DNA from: Linanthus parryae
Lineage: Eukaryota; Streptophyta; Magnoliopsida; Ericales; Polemoniaceae
Reading direction: 5' to 3'
NCBI GenBank assembly: GCA_023055425.1
Contig: JALGPY010000009.1
Span: forward strand, 34,081,275-34,145,274
Length of the DNA stretch: 64,000 nucleotides
Shown here: positions 1 through 11,734 of the stretch, one piece after another
Position numbering within the stretch: position 1 is the first letter of the stretch
Layout of the letters: each line of letters opens with the position of its first letter
Position numbers and translations under genes: made by a program
Notes under the pieces: generated by a model
What the model was told of the DNA's origin: nothing
What the model saw: the letters and a program-made list of their open reading frames with translations, nothing else
The model's database searches: none

Positions 1-191
1 AAAGATTAAGGAGAGCGTCAAAGTCTGTTAATCTATCAACGTCTCCTTTTCCTCTAACCGTTTCTCTCTTTTTGTTTACCCAATTAACCCCTGTCCTATC
101 ACTTTTGACTTTCCCGCCCAACCACTCCACCGTATTTACATCTCTACCCAACAAAACTGAGGAAACTACATCAACATCCCCATTTTCCCTC
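1..191 (-). other. 3' flank of the SMAX1-type gene
   Basis: This pyrimidine-rich stretch lies downstream of the SMAX1-type stop codon and probably contains its 3' UTR. No polyadenylation signal could be assigned with confidence and no other gene is visible. Confidence 0.5.
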
Positions 192-3100
192 TCACACTCC
201 ATCAACTCTTACAGTAACTGCACTCGGCAACCAATCTCCGCTGCTCCGGCTACCAGATTCGTCACCGCACTCCAGGCGAACCACCACGCCTTCATCGGAC
301 GGTAGGAGTTGCTTGAGCTGTTGGAAGCTTGGAACCAATACTTTCTCAGACCATTCTTCTAAACCGGACCGGCCAAGCCATACTCCGGCTAAAATCTTCT
401 CAAGCGCTTCTTCCTCTAATTCTATGGATATCTTGTCTTCAAGTACGGCAGAGAATTTCTCCATGATTGTCGTCTTAACCTTACCACGCACTGGAGCCAA
501 CTGCACAGGCTTAAATATCACAAGGCCATCATCCATAAAACTCACCAGCTCGCGAGGTATCGTGGTTATTGGGAACTGCGTGTTCTCAAGACCATGATCA
601 TGATCATCTTCGTGATCTGCAGTCATATCGCTGGAACTGTTGGATCCGTCAGCTCTATCCTCATCAGTGTCAGCTGCAAGATTAAGATCAAAACCCATTT
701 CCATTCTGGGCTTCGATACCTTCCCTTCATCGTGAAGAAGCCAATCTGCTCGTCTCTTCGTACTCTTTTCACTGACTGAAATCTTCAATTGCCATCCCCC
801 ACATGCAATAGATTCAAGCTTCTTCTCATCAAGCACGCGGCGACTATCTAGTTTATTGAGATTTTCCGGCAACCAATCTGAAGTAAGGATGAAGATAACA
901 TTACCCAGACTGATTTCACGGCCATGAGAGTCACAAATTCGTCCTCTGTCCATAGCTCGCTTAATGTTCCCACGAACGATCATATCCGCTTCATCAATGT
1001 CCTGTAGCATAATCACTGAAAATGGGTTTCTACGTACGGCCTCTACAATCCGATCAAGCACAGTTTTACCGCGGAATTTCATTTCAAGTTCCTCATCACT
1101 TCGTCGCGATCCAAGACAGATTGTGACAGGACTGGCCCCACACATTTGTTCTGAAAGAACAGCTGCCATCTTCTTCTTGCCGACACGGTCAGGCCCTGTG
1201 AACAATAGCCACATATCACCTTTTATTCCATTACCGCGTCTTCTTCCATTACCTAATCTGCACCTGGTCACAGTTGTGGCCACTGCTGAAGCTGCGTGCT
1301 GTTGCCACCAAACCTTCTCTAGAAGACCCTTGAGGAGCTTCTTGAATGCGTCCGGATCGGCGAATTTCTCTTCTGGAAACTTAACCTGTGATTCAGATGT
1401 GATACATCCCAAGAGATCTTTTGATACTTTCTTAGGCCCAAGAGCGAGATCCGTCCTCACAGGGCTTCCTGGAGGACTTCCTGACTGGTCAGTGACCAGA
1501 TTTGAGCTCAATCGTAAAGATTCTCCGTGGTTCTTGTTCTGCTGCAATTTCTGTGGGAAAGGCTGGCAACTAAGCAGCTTAGGGTTGTATAAGTTTGACA
1601 TGGACAAAGTAGGCGGAGCTATATTGCGATGAAAACTAGGGTGAACTCTTAGACAGTTATCGGTCCATTTCTTCTGCAGTTCCTGAGATTTCTGCTTGTT
1701 CGTAACATCTTGATCCTTGTTCTGTAAGAAATTAGAAACAGAAGTTAATAATTAGCTAGTATAAGGGGTTTGTTTAAATGAGCTTAAATCAGATGAAATT
1801 ATATCATTGGAATGAGTAGTTGAGGTGAGGAGGGAGACTGCCTCTCTGCTAACCTCAACCACTCATTCTAATAAGCCAGTCTCTCTGCTCACCTCAATCA
1901 CTCATCCCAATAAGCTGATATAATTTCATCTTATTTAAAGCTCATCCAAACACATCCAAGAACGATATTCAACAACCAATTAACACCCAACAGGAACTGT
2001 TAAGCGTGTAATTCAAATAACAGTACCTGCGATTGATCTGTTGCATTAGCACCAGTGTTGACTACTTTTGCATTTTGCAACCACTGAGGTAGCGTTGGCC
2101 GAGCAGCTTCGGATTGAAGGTCAGAAGAGGATTTCTCCCTCTCTTCTGAGACTGATTTCGCTAGTTCTTTCTCGTAGTTGTCTGTACACTGAGGACAACA
2201 TCTCATTCTCCGAGCAGGATCCATGTTTTCACCGAAACGCCTCGCTGGAACGGTTGTCATCGGCGAGAAGCCCTTCAAAGGGCTTAGGGACTCAATCGAG
2301 CCAAGGATACCGTTGGACCCAAACCTAAAAAACAAAATAGATTCAATATGATCAAAACCAAGAAAGAGCAAGAGAACTAGTTTAAACCATTTCAGAAGAT
2401 CCAAGATTGAAGCGGAAATATGAACCAAACAGAAGATCCATGCTAATATTATCCATGTACAGTGGGCAAAGAAATGGTGTAGCAATATGAAGATGTTTGT
2501 CAAGTCTCCAAATCAAGCAAGTTTATCAGATATATCACTTGAAGATATTGTTCAAATGTAGCATGATGTCTAGAATCTCAAACATAAGCCTACTATTTCA
2601 AGAAACCTCAATCATCATGGTATCAATTCATCCATAACAAAGAAGTAAAAAACCAATACCAAATTAATGAAACTAAACAAGAAACCTCAAAAGTACCTCG
2701 GAAACATCCCCGGAATCGGCGATCTTGAAGCAATAGGCACTGCCTGCAGATCCCAATCACTCTCCATAGATGGATGATAGACCTGGCACCTCAAGTAAGT
2801 CTCACATGTAGCAGTTCCAATCAACCAGAGCTTACCACCACCACCACCATCCCTCAACCTGCTCAATAGCTTCCCCATCTCCTCAACCGCCGCCCTACCG
2901 GTCTCAGGCGCCACCGGCTGTGCCGTTGCGGCACCGCCGGGCTGTTCCACTAGCCATTTCAAATCACCCAAATCAAGAATGATGCCTCCTCCATTAGAAC
3001 TCCCCATTTTAGCCTCAATTAACCCTCCCAATTCTTTGAGCTTAGCAGGGATTTGAACCTTGTCAGAAGCAAGCTCCTTCTCTAATGGAATCACTTCAAC

Positions 3101-3907
3101 ACCCTTCAACGGCGATTCCCCTAATTCACCTCTCTCTATCCTCCTCAACAACTCCTTAATCAACACATCTGGCTCTGAATCACCAACCAGCACTGGATTA
3201 CTCTTCTTGGGCCTCAACAATATATCCGTAATTCTCTTGATTTCGTCAACCCTTGGAGCTGCTCCAGACTGCAATAAATTTGAATTCGAATTCGACTGCT
3301 GCAACCGGGGGTTGAGGTAGAGATTCCGGGCCGGCGCCTGCATCGGCGTCGGACTCGGCCGGAACCCAATTCCCATCTGCGAAGAATGAACACTTGGTGG
3401 TTGAGAATTCAACGTTTGTTCGATCGTAGCCTTCACGGCGGGGCTCGAAAAGGATGCTTCCCTCATGACACGGCTCACACTCGGGTCATCGAGAATCGAT
3501 ATTATCAGCTGCTCCAACTCAACTTTGACGGCCAAGAGCGGTTGCTGCTGCTGCTCGGGGCAGCCCCGCCGTTGATGCGCCTGAGCACGCTTTAAAGCCG
3601 CCATGAGAGCGTTGGAAATCGGCGGTTCTGTCCCTGGACCGACGCTCTGCGAGGTTGGGAGACGCTCGAGAGCGACGCTGAAGCAGAGCTCGAGGGCTCG
3701 GCACTGGAGTGGGTGGGACGAATTGGGGTGAGAGCGGATACATGCTTGTCGGAGATACCCAGATGGTGAGGACAACAGGGTCGCCGCGACATGAAGCGGC
3801 GTCGTTTGGCCGTGGTTCCGGCGACCCGCCTCGGCGATCGAGAGGTTGAGAACATTCGCCGCCTCTGGGGTTAGCGTTTGCTGGATCGTGTTCAGTCCAG
3901 CTCTCAT
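192..3907 (-). CDS. SMAX1: SMAX1-type SMXL protein (ClpB-like repressor of karrikin/KAI2 signalling), three exons
   Basis: Exons read on the minus strand: 3907-2697, 2324-2027 and 1721-192 (stop included). Junctions are CCGAG|GTACTT, TTTTAG|GTTTGG, GCAG|GTACTG and TTACAG|AACAAG. They keep one frame and give about 1012 residues, close to Arabidopsis SMAX1. The start is the ATG of MRAGLNTIQQTL, the family's usual N-terminus; in-frame codons further upstream lack an ATG. Visible domains: a double Clp-N domain (about residues 1-170), a degenerate P-loop NPVLVGDSEPDV (about 237-248), a zinc-like CCPQC segment in exon 2, a second degenerate P-loop GPDRVGKKKM (about 679-688), the RGKT motif (about 720-723) and an EAR motif FDLNL (about 847-851). 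From family knowledge, SMAX1 is nuclear, recruits TOPLESS-type corepressors through EAR, and is degraded by SCF-MAX2 after KAI2 signalling in an RGKT-dependent way. No lesion was seen, so the gene looks functional. SMXL2 is the alternative name within the same clade. Confidence 0.93.
1764..1958. repeat. hairpin MITE in intron 2 of the SMAX1-type gene
   Basis: The intron between 2026 and 1722 holds a long imperfect palindrome. The left arm, from GGGTTTGTTTAAATGAGC through GATGAAATTATATCA to GAGTAGTTGAGGTGAG, is repeated in reverse complement at the right end (GGATGTGTTTGGATGAGC, GATGAAATTATATCA, GAGTGATTGAGGTGAG). Each arm is about 80 bp and the outer ends resemble Tourist-type termini with TGTTTGG. 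A TAA lies next to the left end, but the right flank does not match it cleanly, so the target duplication is uncertain. It is entirely intronic and leaves the splice sites intact. Confidence 0.75.
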
Positions 3908-5320
3908 CCTGTTAATTAACCCAAGTCCACCACACAAAACCGATCAATAACAACAATCCCCAATCCAATTCTCGATTACCCAGAAAAGAACAAATCAGAC
4001 CCACAAAGACCTGTGACAGATATTCTATTTTTTTAACTGAATTCCCCCAAATTGAGAACTACCCAGAAACCAGAATCGAATAAGAAACGATTTTACAAAT
4101 CTGAAATAGGGTTTGTTTCCTCTACTGTGGCGAGTCACACAAAAGCTGTGTGGGTATTCAACGCGAAAATGAAAGAACAAACACCCTCCTTCACACAAGT
4201 ACTACCTCTCCATGTCCTCTCTATCTCTTTCTAATTTCTTCACTCTAGATAAAGGGAGATGAAAGACAGCACCGTCTCTTTCTCATTCAATAGAGCCCCC
4301 AAAAATATCAAAAAAGAAGAAATTGGGTTTGGGTGTGAAAGATTGTAATTATAACAAGAGTCATAATACAAACAAAAACCAAACTTTAAGAGAGGAGATT
4401 CATCATCAATTCACTATTTGTGGTTTGCATATAAAGCCAGGTGAGGTAATTAGAGTAGGTGGCAAGAGATGGGGAGCGTGGCAAGATTTGTTTTTTCTTT
4501 ATCAGTGGAGAGAGAGAGAGAAACAGGGGGATGAGGAGGAGAGAATTTATGGAAAATGGAGAGAAGTACTTTCAGTTGCAAGGATTTCTGGAAAATGCTT
4601 ACTGGGCAGAGCAATGTGCTCTCCTTTTTGTGTCATCTTTTGGGGTTTTCTCTTTTTTTATTAGTAATTTTTTAGTTACAAAAAATTATTGATGATCTCT
4701 TGTCTGTTTGCATAAGAGATAATGCAGTGAGATCAGACAACTTTTTGGAGGGATGAAGAGGGAGATTCATGAGCATATTACACTTTTATTTTTTTACTTT
4801 TCATCTCTCATTGACTGTGGATTGACTACCTTTTCTTAGCACTCCTTTGTTCTTTCACACTGTGATTAGAAAGGATTTAACCTCTCCACATGCAAATTAG
4901 GAGAGTGAGAAAGCACCGGGAAGAGTGAGTGCAAAGTGCATTAACACTATGTTTGTGAACTGGGTGTGAAAAAAAAGGAAATGAGTTGTGGAAACTAAAA
5001 GCGAAAAATCTCACCCCTGTTTTGATCAATAAGTGAGAAAAAGAATGAAGTGATTTCCTAAGAGAAATGGATCATTTTTACACAATTCTCAAAATGACCA
5101 TTGCAATGCCACACGAGTAAAATTACACAAGTAAAACAGAAGGTCCGCATTTGGTACTAAAAAAAGCAATTTTTTTGCAATATTTTATGTTATATTTACA
5201 AACCCACAACTTACTTCACAAAGATTGAAACCATATGTAAGAACAAGTTTCTTATATATTTAGGTGATTTTAATAAATATTATTTAAAAACAGATAAAAT
5301 AATTTGATCTCACTTTATAA
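3908..5320 (-). promoter_or_regulatory. 5' UTR and upstream region of the SMAX1-type gene
   Basis: This is about 1.4 kb between the SMAX1-type ATG and an upstream LTR. The proximal 400 bp are pyrimidine-rich on the sense strand and probably contain the 5' UTR, with a GA-rich patch near 4508-4560. The distal part is AT-rich. No convincing TATA box, open reading frame or transposon end was seen, so the transcription start is not placed. Confidence 0.5.
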
Positions 5321-5947
5321 GTGTAGATACCCTAAACTGTAACAATACTGATGAGCCACGTGGCGCCTCGGATAAGGGACACGTGTGCAGTCGCCGTGCT
5401 TCATGTAGCACCGTGACACATCATTCGCCTATGTGTATGTGAAGCACTGCGAGGCAGGGTCCTTCGCAATGCTAAAGGGACTTGGTGGTCGGAGTAGCTT
5501 GGAAGCTAGAGTAAGAATGTCGCGCGCGAGGTGCAGACTGGCATGCGACCCTTGTAAGTTATCCAGAGACATGCGAACGGACTGTCACGTCCCCGAGATT
5601 GCTGACAACAATTCCTACATATATGGGCTGCGAGTCGCTCAATTAGGCGGACGTTAAGGCCACGAGGGATTCCACTACCATCTTGTGTGCTAACCCACGT
5701 TCATCTAATGGCTTGTATATATACAGGAATCTAACCCATTCATAACAACACACAACACCGACGACACTTCGGATCAGCAAGATCAACTTAGCCTATCACT
5801 ATCTCCCATCTAGATAACATATGTTGTCTTGCTCTTACCACATACCTACTCTCATTCTCAAAACCTCAAACAGGTTAACCAGATATCGTTTGTTTTATTC
5901 TTCTACTTATAAGAACAGAGGCCAGCTGATCCAGACTCCCCCTTGTC
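5321..5947 (+). repeat. 5' LTR of the Tat-type element
   Basis: It matches the repeat at 22284-22890 with many substitutions and indels, which indicates an old insertion. Two CACGTG hexamers lie at 5357-5362 and 5380-5385; the second is kept in the other LTR. A TATA-like run at 5716-5724 is matched by one near 22658-22666 and fits the LTR core promoter. Both copies end around CCAGACTCCCCC. A primer binding site after the left copy could not be assigned to a tRNA. Confidence 0.75.
5357..5385. promoter_or_regulatory. two G-box (CACGTG) motifs in the LTR
   Basis: CACGTG occurs at 5357-5362 within GCCACGTGGC and at 5380-5385 within GACACGTGTG. G-boxes bind plant bZIP and bHLH factors. In the other LTR the first site has decayed to CACGCG and the second is intact. 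They lie about 1.45 kb upstream of the SMAX1-type start codon; any effect on that gene is speculative. Confidence 0.4.
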
Positions 5948-6039
5948 CACATTGGTTAACCCAACGTGAACAACTCATACGACTCACCCAATTACTTGTT
6001 TTCTAACCTTCCAAAAAGGTTCCACCGCTCCCCGAAGTT

Positions 6040-7663
6040 CATGAAGGCAGGAACCGATCAACGCCACAAAAACGAAACGACGTCCGGTACGGTATTTCAA
6101 ACTATGCGCCAGAGTCGCCCGACCACCAAACTGATCGGAGATAGCTCCGTCCACCTTAAGGAACCGACCAAGCTGCACTGACGAAGCTGATCGAGAGCCT
6201 CAGCGCGACCATCCAGAGTCAGGTGGCCATGATCCAGAACTAGACGGCACAGAGGGCCCAGATGCAATCTACGACGTACCCCGATAGCGCAGACGATGCA
6301 AGTGGCACAAGGAACGCAAGGAGTTCCTACCGGTACAACGCCGCGACCCCCGCACACCGGCCCATTTCCCTCTACGCAGATGTACTCACCGCATATGACC
6401 ATTGGAATGTCGGGGAACTCCTTCCCGATAGGAGCTCCCTCGCACTCATAACGCCAGTTTGTCGCCCCGTCCTCCAATGACACCCAGTGTACAGCCAGTC
6501 CGCGTGCCGATCCCCTCAGGAAGCGAAGAATTTCAGGATCGAGGCGCCTGTTTACAGATCCCCAAACACGTATGCAGGTACGCACAATCCTACAATGTTA
6601 ATGTACCCTTCTCGCAGGTTCCTACCTTGGGTCCTTCCCCCGCTGCGATGAGCTTTGCTTAACTAGAACAAAGTTTGGAAAGCTTCATGATGATCGACCA
6701 GCTCCCCTCTGATCCCAGCAGAAGTCTGCTTAATGCCTAACCCATTCGGGAACAAGCCACCAAAGTGGAAGAAGTTTGACGAAATCGAAGGAAATGACCA
6801 AGAATACATCATGCGCTTAGTGGATCTCCTGGGACCATACGGAGGTGACAAAAACCTGCTGCTTCACGAGCTTTTCCAAATCAGTGGGACCTTTGGCGCC
6901 TAAGTGGTACAAAAAGCTCGAACATGGATTCGTACGAACCTGGGAGGACCTGGTAAGGAAATTATACGCTAAATTCATTCAGGTTGAGGAGCAGGTCACA
7001 GTAATCCACATTTCGCGGATGATCCAGAGGCACGATGAAGACGGTGTCACTTTTATTAGGTACTTTCGGGCGAAATCCCTCGAATGCTCAGAGGAAGTCG
7101 CAGAGCAATGTCTTGTGGAAATCTTCTTGCAGGGGATGCAACTCAAGTACAAAGAGATGCTCATGAACCACCAGATGTCTACTTTCAAATTGCTCGACGA
7201 CACTCGAAATATTGACCCAATAGTGGAGGAGAAAAAGAAGAAGCACACATCTACCGCCTCGGAATTCTAGGGAGGAAGGTTCAATTTTAAAATGGGAAGC
7301 GATGCCAAGGTTCGCGCTGTATCAGGAGCTCCAAAATCTCAGAAAGGGGATTACCAACCGCTTCCCCCTCTTCCATGCCCATTGGCAGAGGTGGTACAAC
7401 TCTGCAAAGCATGGAGGAAGGATGGCGTCCTCCCAAAGTTGCGAAGGCCACCATCAGGAGAACAACTGCGAGGCCCCGGATGGTGGAAGTGCCATGGCGA
7501 GATAGCGCACCCAACCTTGGAATGTAGGAAGCTGAGGTATCTCATCAACGAGAAGATGAAGGATGAAGAACTGTTCATTAAGGAGCCCGATAAGGACATC
7601 AGAATAAACCCCTTCCTTTGCAAGCATGCGAAAACACTCAAGGAAAAGAAGTTTCAATGGTGA
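6040..7663 (+). pseudogene. gag remnant of the Tat-type element
   Basis: Gag would be the particle structural protein. The clearest part is 6733-7270, in two frames: KPPKWKKFDEIEGNDQEYI up to a frameshift near 6870, then LAPKWYKKLEHGFVRTW and the following helical region, matching the retrotransposon gag domain. A distal segment at 7292-7663 carries WWKCHGEIAHPTLEC, a zinc-knuckle-like motif followed by the basic/acidic helix typical of Tat gag C-termini. The part before 6730 reads only as short fragments with many stops. It is non-functional. Confidence 0.75.
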
Positions 7664-7779
7664 CGATTGTAGAGGACGGCGATGAAGAAGCCTTCGAGAT
7701 CAACCACATACAAGAATATGAAGAACTCGACCTTGATACCAAAGACTTGAGAGCATCGCGCTTGGTCAACATGAAAAAG

Positions 7780-8480
7780 TTCTAGACGTTCGTTGACGCG
7801 ATGCATTTCTCCAAGGATTGCAGAACGGAGATGACAAAGGCCATCCTCAGAATCGCCAGAGACTTCAGAGAAGACCTAATCAAATCAAATGGCAGAATCA
7901 TAAAGGTAGGCAAGTCACCGTTCACGCTCCTCTCGTTCTTAGAAGTAGATAATATGTCTGACACGCGGCATTTTTGGTCGCCATACGTGACCGAGACGAT
8001 CAATGGAATGGAATTTCGAAGAGTTTTTGTCGACTGAGGTACCACGGTGAATGTAATTCCTACCACCACCCTCAAACTAGCAGGTATCCCAGAAGGAAAG
8101 ATAGTGAGAAGACTGTCTCCATTAGTGGGAGTTGGTAATGACTCTAAAATGACCCTCGGACTCATCCGACTAGGTCCGCAAACTGGACAAATTACTTGGT
8201 CCGCCAAATTCAATGTCATTGAATTCAACACAACTTATCACATGATTATCAGCCGAGCATGGATCAATCGCTTTGACGCAGTCCCATCCACCGCCCATCA
8301 GATGATGAAAGCAATCCGGATGGGAAGGGTGGTCAACATCCCAGCTTCAACCAATCCTTTCAACTTGGACGAAGCGCACCTCACCGAAGCAGTATGGTGG
8401 AACGAGCTAAGAGAACAAGCGATCGCAGGTCCATTCAGATCGATCCCCTTTCCCAATTGGGACGCAATTAAAGATTAATC
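7780..8480 (+). pseudogene. aspartic protease remnant of the Tat-type element
   Basis: The segment encodes a retropepsin-like fold: a first part ending VFVD at 8034, then after a TGA stop the GTTVNVIP continuation (normally DxGxxxNVIP), a flap region, and the distal FNTTYHMIISRAWINRFDAV motif that follows the protease in Tat/Athila elements. The stop falls just after the catalytic Asp, so the enzyme is dead. It continues gag and precedes RT in the expected order. Confidence 0.75.
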
Positions 8481-8599
8481 CACAGCAGGACTGATGATGC
8501 TGAAGGGGAACTGTAAAGCCAGCATGCAACCAGTACAGTCCGCTTACGATAAGAAGATTTACTCCCTGAAGAGATCAGTGGAACACACTAATGAAGGCA

Positions 8600-10135
8600 A
8601 AATGGTTAGCTTCTACATAAATGGAAAGGAGTGTTATCGCATTTGAAGATGCGCATGGCCGTCTTCGGTTCACGAGGAAGACCCCAAGAAAAAAAGCTAT
8701 ATCACAAACAGAGCCAAGGCTAAGACCATACGCGAGCTGGCCACAGAAGAAGACTTACCAACAGCACCAGACTTCTTCGACGACAAACCTATGCCACAGA
8801 ATCAAGACCTAGAGGAAGTGTCCCTGTGTCCAGACGAGGACGTCAAAAGGCCAGTGCTCATATCCGCAGATCTGCGAGAACAAGACAAGAAGGCCCTAAT
8901 AGACCTTCTAAAAGAGTATTGAGATGTCTTCACGTGGGATTACGAAGAAATGAAAGGGCTTGACACTAAATTCACCATGCACAGACTCAGCGTCAATGAA
9001 TAGGTGAAGCCGATAAATCAAAGCACGAGGACTTTCCGAGCGTAGCTAGAATTTAAGATTAAATAAGAGGTGGAGAAGTTGATGACGACAAAATTCATAA
9101 AACTGGTGCACCATCTGACCTAGCTCGCGAACATCGTTCTAGTAGTTAAGAAGAACAGACAGCTACCAATCTGCGTGGACTTCAGAGACCTTAATAGGTT
9201 ATGTCCCACAGATGATGTTTTCGCCCACCAAGCATTGACGTGTTGATCGATTCCACAGTGGGGCACCGGATGTTTAGCTTCATGGACGGATTCAGTGGCA
9301 ATAACCAGATCAAAATGGATCCTGAAGATGCAGAAAATACTGTATTTATCACTCTGGTAGGTGTATTTCCTTATACAGTTATGGCCTTTTGAATGAAGAA
9401 TGAAGGTGTCACGTACCAAAGAGCGATGCCGGCCCTTTTCCATGACATGATGCACAAAGAGGTAGAATTCAACGTCGATGACGTGGTGGTCACGTCCCGG
9501 AGGAATAAAGACCATTTAACGGATCTGAGGAAGGTATTCGAAAGATTCAGGCGCTTCCAACTAAATATTAACCCTATGAAGTGCGCGTTCAGAGTAACCC
9601 CAGGCATGTTCCTTGGCTGCATGATACACAGGGTAGGAATAGAGTCGGACCCACAAAGATCTCCGCAATTATGAGTATGCCACACCCGCAGTCAAACTGA
9701 GCTGAAGAATTTTATAGGAAAGATTTCCTATCTTTGAAAGTTCATACCGGCGATCACGGAGAAAAGTCACTGCTTGTCCAGCTCTTGAAGAATAAATTCG
9801 ATTTTGATTGGCGGCCCGAGCACCAACAGGCTATTGATCACTTAAAGAGCATACCTCCCCTAGAGACTTGATCACACCGAAATTGGGGAGTCCCCTGCTT
9901 TTCTACCTAACGTCAACCACTAGGTCGACCACAGCCTTACTCGCGCAAGAGTACGAAGGACATGAGCGCCCAATGTACTACATCTCCAGAGTGGAGCGAC
10001 ACTAGCTAGCATAGTTCTATGTGGTTCAGAAAGTGAAGAACTACTTCGCAACCCATAAAGTTGTGGTTGTGACCAAGAGTTACCCTATACGATACCTCTT
10101 GTCCCGCCTGATTCTTGTGGTCGTTTAGGGAAGTG
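8600..10135 (+). pseudogene. reverse transcriptase and first RNase H remnant of the Tat-type element
   Basis: RT would copy the element RNA. Recognisable pieces are the fingers region near 8840-9000, a VDFRDLNR-like motif near 9175, and the palm motif FNVDDVVVTSRR near 9468-9504 (the YxDD-type catalytic site, reading VDD here). The thumb follows (9520-9660), then a decayed tether with KVKNYFATHKVVVVT near 10030-10077. At least six stops or frameshifts break it. RT fixes the orientation as plus. Confidence 0.75.
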
Positions 10136-10269
10136 GGTTATGACTCTTTCTCTCTATGATATCATTTGTGCGAGACCCAAAGCAATCAAATCCAAGCATT
10201 CGCAGGTCTACTGGCGCAGTGACGGGAATTACAGACCTGTAATGGAAGAAATGATCAAAAAACCTGGAG

Positions 10270-10612
10270 GTAAACATGTTGGAAGACGACCAATGGAGAG
10301 TCCACTTTTATGGATCGTCCACGAAGTCGGGTGGTGGAATTGGGGTTTGTGCTAACCAACCCGCAAGGCGAGATGACCCAGATGGTACAAGTTGGGCTTC
10401 TGGGTCACCAGCAATGAAGCAGAATACGAGGCACTCGTGGCAGGATTACTCACAGCAAGAGCCCTCGAAGTTAAGAAGTGTCATCTCAGGAGATAGCAAG
10501 CTCATCATCAAGCAATCGCCGGGAGGGTTTGCGCTAAAGGAGACAAATCTATTAAGCTACCGGACAATGATGCAGAAGCTTTCAAGAACTTTTGAGTCAC
10601 TTGACTTCTAAT
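10270..10612 (+). pseudogene. second (archaeal-type) RNase H remnant of the Tat-type element
   Basis: Readable motifs are WRVHFYGSSTKSGGG (the first catalytic Asp of the usual VDGSS has become Tyr), then in shifted frame NEAEYEALVAGL near 10410-10450 and SGDSKLIIKQ near 10489-10515, which carries the third acidic residue. A second RNase H between the tether and integrase is a Tat-lineage hallmark. A frameshift near 10395 and the lost Asp make it inactive. Confidence 0.72.
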
Positions 10613-10849
10613 ACACCCCTGAGCTCCAACTGCCACACGGATGCACTTGCTACATTGGAATCCAAGATAGCAGAAGACAAGTGCCCTGCCCAAATCCAGG
10701 TCCAAGTGAAGACAAGCCCTTTTATTATGCAAAGCTATGCAGACAACTCCTGGACCTCTGCTACTTCTGGTCCACCATGGAAGCAGACTGTAAGATGAAG
10801 GCCAAAAACACCATTTCTATAGGAAAATAGTGCATGCTCTTTCCGTTGA

Positions 10850-11710
10850 CTTGCACGCGTTGGGAACCCCTTGGGCGTTCCATACCTGGGCTTTGGACTT
10901 CATTGGCCCAGTAAGACCTCGATCCCAAGGCAAGAGGTTCATCCTTGCAGCAACATAACTCTACACAAAATGGGTGGAAGCAATCCTAGTGAGAAACCCT
11001 AACGGGAGTACGGTAATCAATATCATCCTCAGTAACATCATTTGCATGTTTGGTATTCCCAATACCATTCTTTCGGACAGTGGTACGCCAATTGTGAAGA
11101 GTCAAATTGCGAGGAACCTCAATAAATTCAATGTTAAGACCATAACCGCAACTCCCTACTACCCGAAGGGAAATGTGCTAGCAGAAGCATCTAATAAAAC
11201 CCTCATCACAATACTCAGAAAGTTGTTCGTATACGTTCACAAGAAACGGGTCAATTATTTCGATTTTGCCATTTGGAATTATCACACGTCTCCACAGACC
11301 CCCACGTGTGTGTCCCCATTTTCATTATGTTACGGAGACGAATAGCTTATCCCAACCGAGATCAAGATCCCTTCTGCACGACTAGCGTAAAGCGCGCAAA
11401 TTGACAGCCAGATAAGCCATGACCTCAATCTTGTTGAAAAAGGCAGAAAAAGCCAAGAAAAGAAATATTATGTTCTAGTGAAGGATTACGAGAGCCTACA
11501 ACAAGAGGGTTCAACCAAGAAGCTTTTTCGTAGAGATTTAGTCCTGATAGCTGCAGATCACTGCCTCAATGATGCTGCATATTTAAATTTTGCTGCAAAA
11601 TGGGAACGACCTTTTGAAGTAAAGGAGGCCTTTGAAAGTGGATACTGCAAAATACAACGCTGCGGAGGGCAGGCTACCGAGCCTAATCCCATCAACATGT
11701 GATGGTTCAA
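10850..11710 (+). pseudogene. integrase remnant of the Tat-type element
   Basis: The catalytic core shows WTWALDFIGPV near 10880-10912 (first Asp), NTILSDSGTPI near 11068-11095 (second Asp) and NVLAEASNKTL near 11173-11205, where the usual catalytic Glu motif (NGQAE) is altered. The C-terminal part at 11478-11702 has KLFRRDLVL and KWERPFEVKEAF, matching the conserved end of Gypsy integrases. Internal stops near 10960, 11343 and 11395-11475 disrupt it. Confidence 0.75.
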
Positions 11711-11734
11711 GAATTACTATATGTAGACTTCCGT

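Noticed and set aside
964..1632. A 222-codon plus-strand ORF
   Set aside because: It is the antisense shadow of SMAX1 exon 3.
6097..6585. A 162-codon minus-strand ORF
   Set aside because: It is antisense to the Tat gag region and has no recognisable domain.
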